Assembly: GCA_026987155.1 (NCBI GenBank)
Contig: JALSNG010000080.1
Coordinates: 1-8,741 of the forward strand
Origin: Thermococcus sp.
GTDB taxonomy: Archaea; Methanobacteriota_B; Thermococci; Thermococcales; Thermococcaceae
Length of the DNA: 8,741 nt
Direction: 5' to 3'
Below are positions 6,051-8,741 of this stretch, piece by piece (positions within the stretch are counted from its first letter, which is position 1; each line of letters starts with the position of its first letter). The notes below the pieces were generated by a model that saw only the letters and a list, made by a program, of their open reading frames with translations, made no database searches and had not been told where the DNA came from. The translations under genes were made by a program, and so were the position numbers.

Positions 6051-6773
6051 TCAGGGGAGGGGCCTGATAGAAACGTCCCCGTAGAGAATCCTTTTCAGCG
6101 AGCCTCCAACGTTGAGGAGGAGGGAGCCGTCGTCGAGAACGTCGACAGCCATTCCCACGACCCTTTCATCTCCATCAAAGACCTCAACGAAACGACCGAG
6201 GATAAAAGTCCTCTCCCTAACTTTCTCCATTAGGAGGAAAGGATCCTCCTTGAGTATTCCGTACCATGCATCCATATGAAAGCTGAGACTCTTAAGAACA
6301 GCGTCCAGGGAGAATATGTTGCCCGTAAGCTCGAACATGGAAACAGCCCTATCTTCCAACTCCCTGGGAGTGGGGTTATTAACGTTCAAGCCGAGGCCGA
6401 GTATGGTGTATTCTGCACCTTTAGCCTCCAGCAGAACACCGGCAATTTTTCTCCCGGCAACCCAAACATCGTTGGGCCACTTTATACCAGAGACTATGCC
6501 AAAATCGGCAAGCGTATCGATAACGGACAGAGCACCAACGAAGACCATCCTTGTGTCAACGAAACCTGGCTTTAGAACAACGCTCAACCATAAACCACCC
6601 TCAGGCGAAAGCCATCGCCTACCCAGCCTGCCCCTGCCAGAAGTCTGCCTCCTTGCAACTATAAGAGTTCCATCCGGAACTTCCCTTGCCACCGATTTGG
6701 CATAATCGTTGGTCGATGAAACTTCTTCGAGCCGTATAACCTTCCTCCCGATAACCTTTTCCACTGCCCACAC
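6051..6773 (-). CDS. birA: Biotin-[carboxyl carrier] protein ligase, monofunctional
   Basis: This enzyme activates biotin with ATP to biotinyl-5'-AMP and transfers it to the lysine of a biotin carboxyl carrier domain. Starting at 6773 it has 240 residues. It shows the adenylate-binding GRGRLGRRW (46-54), the biotin-site KWPNDV (98-103) and KIAGVLLE (109-116), GLGLNVN in the central domain, and a C-terminal SH3-like domain (about 190-240, ending LYGDVSIR). There is no N-terminal helix-turn-helix, so unlike E. coli BirA it is not a repressor; length fits the P. horikoshii ligase of about 235 residues. The start is uncertain. No ATG is available; GTG 6773 matches the P. horikoshii N-terminus and the transcription start predicted from the TATA box, implying a leaderless message. 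TTG 6791 (246 residues) and GTG 6764 are alternatives. A likely client, the carboxyltransferase system starting at 7788, is about 1 kb away. Confidence 0.93.
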   Translation of the reverse strand: MWAVEKVIGRKVIRLEEVSSTNDYAKSVAREVPDGTLIVARRQTSGRGRLGRRWLSPEGGLWLSVVLKPGFVDTRMVFVGALSVIDTLADFGIVSGIKWPNDVWVAGRKIAGVLLEAKGAEYTILGLGLNVNNPTPRELEDRAVSMFELTGNIFSLDAVLKSLSFHMDAWYGILKEDPFLLMEKVRERTFILGRFVEVFDGDERVVGMAVDVLDDGSLLLNVGGSLKRILYGDVSIRPLP

Positions 6774-6792
6774 CGAATTCAGTAGGTTCAAA

Positions 6793-6808
6793 GCCTAATA
6801 AAGTTGCC
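6793..6808 (-). promoter_or_regulatory. birA: birA promoter
   Basis: TTTATTA on the minus strand (6802 to 6796), with a weak BRE at about 6803-6808. Transcription start is predicted near 6773, on the GTG used as the birA start. It sits almost back to back with the aldolase promoter. Confidence 0.42.
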
Positions 6809-6810
6809 GA

Positions 6811-6827
6811 GAGAAAGCTTTAAATTC
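6811..6827 (+). promoter_or_regulatory. Aldolase (fba) BRE/TATA promoter
   Basis: GAGAAAGC followed by TTTAAAT (6819-6825) is a good BRE/TATA pair. It predicts transcription start near 6847, inside the operator described separately, and a leader of about 12 bases before ATG 6859. Confidence 0.65.
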
Positions 6828-6832
6828 TCTTA

Positions 6833-6855
6833 GTGATATATCACTCTCGGTGATT
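6833..6855 (+). promoter_or_regulatory. TGM operator (Tgr/TrmBL1 site) with an extra half-site
   Basis: TATCACTCTCGGTGATT (6839-6855) matches the Thermococcales glycolytic motif TATCAC-N5-GTGATA at 11 of its 12 fixed positions. This is the operator of the sugar-responsive regulator called Tgr in T. kodakarensis and TrmBL1 in P. furiosus. An additional GTGATA at 6833-6838 makes the perfect palindrome GTGATATATCAC (6833-6844), so three half-sites lie in 23 bases. The site is downstream of the TATA box and covers the predicted transcription start, the position from which this regulator represses glycolytic genes. The right half-site also contains GGTGAT (6849-6854), the likely ribosome binding site of the aldolase. 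Confidence 0.8.
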
Positions 6856-6858
6856 AGT

Positions 6859-7704
6859 ATGGAGCCATACCAGAGTATAGGCATTAAGAGAAGGTTGGGG
6901 AGGTTCTTCCGGAGAGACGGGAGGGCCCTGATATTCGCCATGGACCACGGGTTTGAACACGGCCCAACCGATTTTGAACCCGCATGGGAACACGTCGACC
7001 CCAAGACGATCATCAGAAAGGTAGTCAGGGCCGGAATCGACGGGGTTATGATGCTCCCGGGCATCGTCAGGATGGCCGGCACGGAACTCAAGGCCGATAC
7101 GGGACTCATGGTAAAGCTAACGAGCAAGACCGAACTGAGGCCAAAGGAAGAACAGCTGATGCAGAGCCAACTGGCTTTTGTTGAAGACGCGATAAAGCTC
7201 GGGGCCGATGCGATAGCGGCGACCGTTTACTGGGGCAGTCCCGCTGAGGACGCTATGATGCGCCAGTTCGCCGAGATAGCGAGCTACGCCCATGACCTTG
7301 GCTTTCCGGTTGTGCAGTTCGCCTACCCAAGGGGACCCTACATCAACGAAAAGTACGGCAAAAAGGAGGACTACCGCGTAGTCATGTACGGAGCGAGGGC
7401 AGCGGCTGAAACAGGTGCGGACATGATAAAGACATACTGGACCGGCTCGAGGGAGACCTTCGCGAAGGTGGTTGAGGCAGCGGCCGGCGTTCCCGTCCTG
7501 CTGAGCGGAGGGGCAAAAACCGAAAGCCCCGTTGACTTCCTGAAACTCGTTTGGGAAGTCATAGAGGCAGGTGGTGCCGGAGCAGTCGTTGGCAGAAACA
7601 TATTCCAGAGGGAAGATCCAGCGCCGATGATAAAGGCGCTCCTCCGTGTTGTGCACAGGAACGAGGATCCTGAAGAAGCGGCGAAGGCAGAGGGCCTTCT
7701 ATGA
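6859..7704 (+). CDS. fba: Fructose-1,6-bisphosphate aldolase, archaeal class I (DhnA type)
   Basis: A cytoplasmic aldolase interconverting fructose 1,6-bisphosphate with glyceraldehyde 3-phosphate and dihydroxyacetone phosphate in the modified Embden-Meyerhof pathway and in gluconeogenesis. The 281-residue TIM barrel has AMDHG (27-31, with D29), FAYPRGP (154-160, Y156 the candidate proton donor), the Schiff-base lysine K191 in DMIKTYWTG (188-196), and the phosphate-binding SGGAK (216-220) and GRNIF (245-249). As I recall it, the P. furiosus enzyme has the same length and ends in the same EEAAKAEGLL. I chose ATG 6859; the GTG at 6850 would add three residues absent from the P. furiosus protein and is part of the TGM operator, whose GGTGAT makes a ribosome binding site four bases before 6859. 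Expression should rise on sugars and be repressed in their absence, judged from the operator position. From memory the T. kodakarensis gene is TK0989. Confidence 0.96.
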   Translation: MEPYQSIGIKRRLGRFFRRDGRALIFAMDHGFEHGPTDFEPAWEHVDPKTIIRKVVRAGIDGVMMLPGIVRMAGTELKADTGLMVKLTSKTELRPKEEQLMQSQLAFVEDAIKLGADAIAATVYWGSPAEDAMMRQFAEIASYAHDLGFPVVQFAYPRGPYINEKYGKKEDYRVVMYGARAAAETGADMIKTYWTGSRETFAKVVEAAAGVPVLLSGGAKTESPVDFLKLVWEVIEAGGAGAVVGRNIFQREDPAPMIKALLRVVHRNEDPEEAAKAEGLL

Positions 7705-7722
7705 TTTCGTTGTTCAACTAAC

Positions 7723-7740
7723 TCCAATTCTTTTCTTGTC
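7723..7740 (+). terminator. Possible T-rich terminator after the aldolase gene
   Basis: The plus strand reads TCCAATTCTTTTCTTGTC about 20 bases after the aldolase stop. T-rich tracts of this kind terminate transcription in Thermococcus, but this run is short and broken, and there is no hairpin. Confidence 0.3.
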
Positions 7741-7787
7741 GTAAGGCTTTTAAAAGGCCTGTCCACAACCCCCAACGGTGGGGAAGG
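7741..7787 (+). promoter_or_regulatory. Promoter and ribosome binding site of the carboxyltransferase gene
   Basis: TTTTAAAA at 7748-7755 with the purine-rich GTAAGG before it is a TATA box predicting transcription start near 7777. GGTGGGG at 7777-7783 is the likely ribosome binding site for the TTG at 7788, leaving a leader of about ten bases. Confidence 0.6.
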
Positions 7788-7790
7788 TTG
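7766..7790. repeat. Inverted repeat across the carboxyltransferase start
   Basis: CAACC (7766-7770) pairs with GGTTG (7786-7790) and CCC (7771-7773) with GGG (7781-7783), with an AA bulge and a seven-base centre (AACGGTG). It spans the predicted transcription start, the ribosome binding site and the TTG start codon. It may be a DNA operator or chance. Confidence 0.4.
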
Positions 7791-8741
7791 GGAAAAGTTG
7801 AGATAATAGATACAACCCTTAGGGACGCTCATCAGTCCCTGCTTGCGACACGCCTCACAACCGATGACATGATTGCAGTAGCGGAAAAAATGGACGAAAT
7901 AGGCTTCTATTCGATGGAAGTGTGGGGAGGGGCAACCTTTGACGTCTGCATCCGCTACCTTCGTGAGGACCCCTGGGAGAGGCTCCGCCTGCTCAGGGAG
8001 AACATCCAAAAAACTAAGCTTCAAATGCTCCTACGAGGCCAGAACGTTGTGGGTTATCACCACTATCCAGACGACGTGGTTGAAAAGTTCGTTGAACTGG
8101 CTTACAAAAACGGGATCGATATCTTCCGAGTCTTTGACGCACTCAACGACGTGAGGAACATGGAGGTGGCGATAAGGAAGGCAAAGGAAGCTGGGGCGGA
8201 AGTTCAGGGGGCGATAGCCTACACAACGGGGAAAGTTTTCACGGTTGAGTACTACATGGGAAAGGTCGAAGAGCTTTTGAAGCTCGACGTTGACGTAATA
8301 ACCATAAAGGACATGGCAGGCCTTTTAACACCCTGGAGGGCCTATGAGCTGGTGAGCGAGATAAAAGAGCGCTACGGAGTTCCCGTTAACGTCCACACCC
8401 ACTCTACAACTGGAATGGCCGTGGCAACGTACCTGAAGGCAGTGGAGGCAGGAGCGGATTACATAGACACGGCGATAAGTCCCCTCGCCTTCGGAACGGC
8501 ACAGCCGGGCATACAGACCATCTGGCATGCCCTTCCAGAGGCCGTTGGGAGCCACCTCGACAGGGAGCTCATCCACGAGGTTTCGAGGTACCTGAAGAGA
8601 CTCCTCGATGAAAAGTACTCGGGCCTACTCCACAAGGAGACGCTCATGGTCAACCCTTACGTTCTGCTCTACCAGGTTCCAGGGGGCATGCTCTCAAATC
8701 TAATTGCCCAGCTTTCTGAGATGAAGGCCCTTGACAGACTG
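7788..8741 (+). CDS. Pyruvate/oxaloacetate carboxyltransferase (PycB/OadA family), cut by the window end
   Basis: The first 318 residues of a biotin-dependent carboxyltransferase, acting on pyruvate/oxaloacetate: either pyruvate carboxylase subunit B or the alpha subunit of oxaloacetate decarboxylase. The HMGL-like TIM barrel begins DTTLRDAHQSLLATR (8-22, metal ligand D13) and has WGGATFDVC (46-54), LLRGQNVVGY (81-90), FRVFDALND (113-121), the bridging lysine K174 in TIKDMAGLL (172-180) and the metal histidines H204 and H206 in VNVHTHSTTG (201-210). The frame is open to the last base; the rest of the protein, and any fused biotinyl domain, lie outside, so the two roles cannot be told apart. 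Decarboxylase coupled to a Na+ pump is plausible in an anaerobe. The TTG start at 7788 gives MGKVEIIDTTLRD, fits family N-termini and has GGTGGGG before it; no ATG occurs until residue 28, inside the conserved barrel. BirA, required to biotinylate its carrier, is encoded just upstream. Confidence 0.92.
   Translation, partial: MGKVEIIDTTLRDAHQSLLATRLTTDDMIAVAEKMDEIGFYSMEVWGGATFDVCIRYLREDPWERLRLLRENIQKTKLQMLLRGQNVVGYHHYPDDVVEKFVELAYKNGIDIFRVFDALNDVRNMEVAIRKAKEAGAEVQGAIAYTTGKVFTVEYYMGKVEELLKLDVDVITIKDMAGLLTPWRAYELVSEIKERYGVPVNVHTHSTTGMAVATYLKAVEAGADYIDTAISPLAFGTAQPGIQTIWHALPEAVGSHLDRELIHEVSRYLKRLLDEKYSGLLHKETLMVNPYVLLYQVPGGMLSNLIAQLSEMKALDRL

Noticed and set aside
7371..8024. 217-codon minus-strand open frame across the fba and carboxyltransferase genes
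   Set aside because: It runs antisense through two well-identified enzymes and their intergenic promoter.
1..8741. Mobile elements, CRISPR arrays, toxin-antitoxin or defence genes
   Set aside because: No direct repeats with spacers, transposase or integrase motifs, or defence domains were seen; all major open frames are accounted for.

Overview
The window is chromosomal DNA from a hyperthermophilic archaeon of the order Thermococcales, most likely a Thermococcus. The evidence is a full-length homologue of the archaeal aspartate transporter GltPh/GltTk, a fructose-bisphosphate aldolase of the archaeal class I type, a Pyrococcus/Thermococcus-type DUF257 protein, and a surface protein ending in the CGP-CTERM tail known only from this order. 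Promoters are archaeal (BRE plus TATA). From memory, Trm11/Trm-G10, GltTk and aldolase of T. kodakarensis are TK0981, TK0986 and TK0989, so the gene order looks syntenic with that genome. I see no mobile element, CRISPR array, tRNA or rRNA.

Layout. (1) A rubredoxin-less ferritin-like diiron protein (minus) and the tRNA guanosine-10 methyltransferase Trm-G10 (plus) diverge from a shared, nearly symmetric TATA element. (2) A DUF257 protein (plus) converges on AlaX-M, the free-standing editing enzyme for misacylated tRNA-Ala (minus), with 12 bases between their stop codons. (3) Two further minus-strand genes, each with its own promoter, encode a secreted, heavily glycosylatable CGP-CTERM protein made of two tandem repeats, and a Na+-coupled aspartate symporter. 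(4) Biotin-protein ligase (minus) and fructose-bisphosphate aldolase (plus) diverge from a compact promoter region carrying a Thermococcales glycolytic motif (TGM) operator. (5) The window ends inside a carboxyltransferase of the pyruvate carboxylase subunit B / oxaloacetate decarboxylase alpha family (plus), which starts at a TTG codon.

Functional links. Two genes belong to tRNA quality (Trm-G10 and AlaX). Three touch C3/C4 metabolism and biotin: aspartate uptake, the pyruvate/oxaloacetate carboxyltransferase, and the ligase that biotinylates the carrier protein such an enzyme needs. The aldolase is a glycolytic/gluconeogenic step placed under the sugar-responsive TGM system. Nearly every gene has its own promoter, so the window is a set of single genes rather than long operons.

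Most of the window is well-understood housekeeping. The parts worth a second look are the three-half-site operator at the aldolase start, which overlaps the ribosome binding site and faces birA; the internally duplicated CGP-CTERM protein; the shared TATA between the ferritin-like and Trm-G10 genes; and an inverted repeat over the start of the carboxyltransferase gene. I did not find a clearly new multi-gene system.
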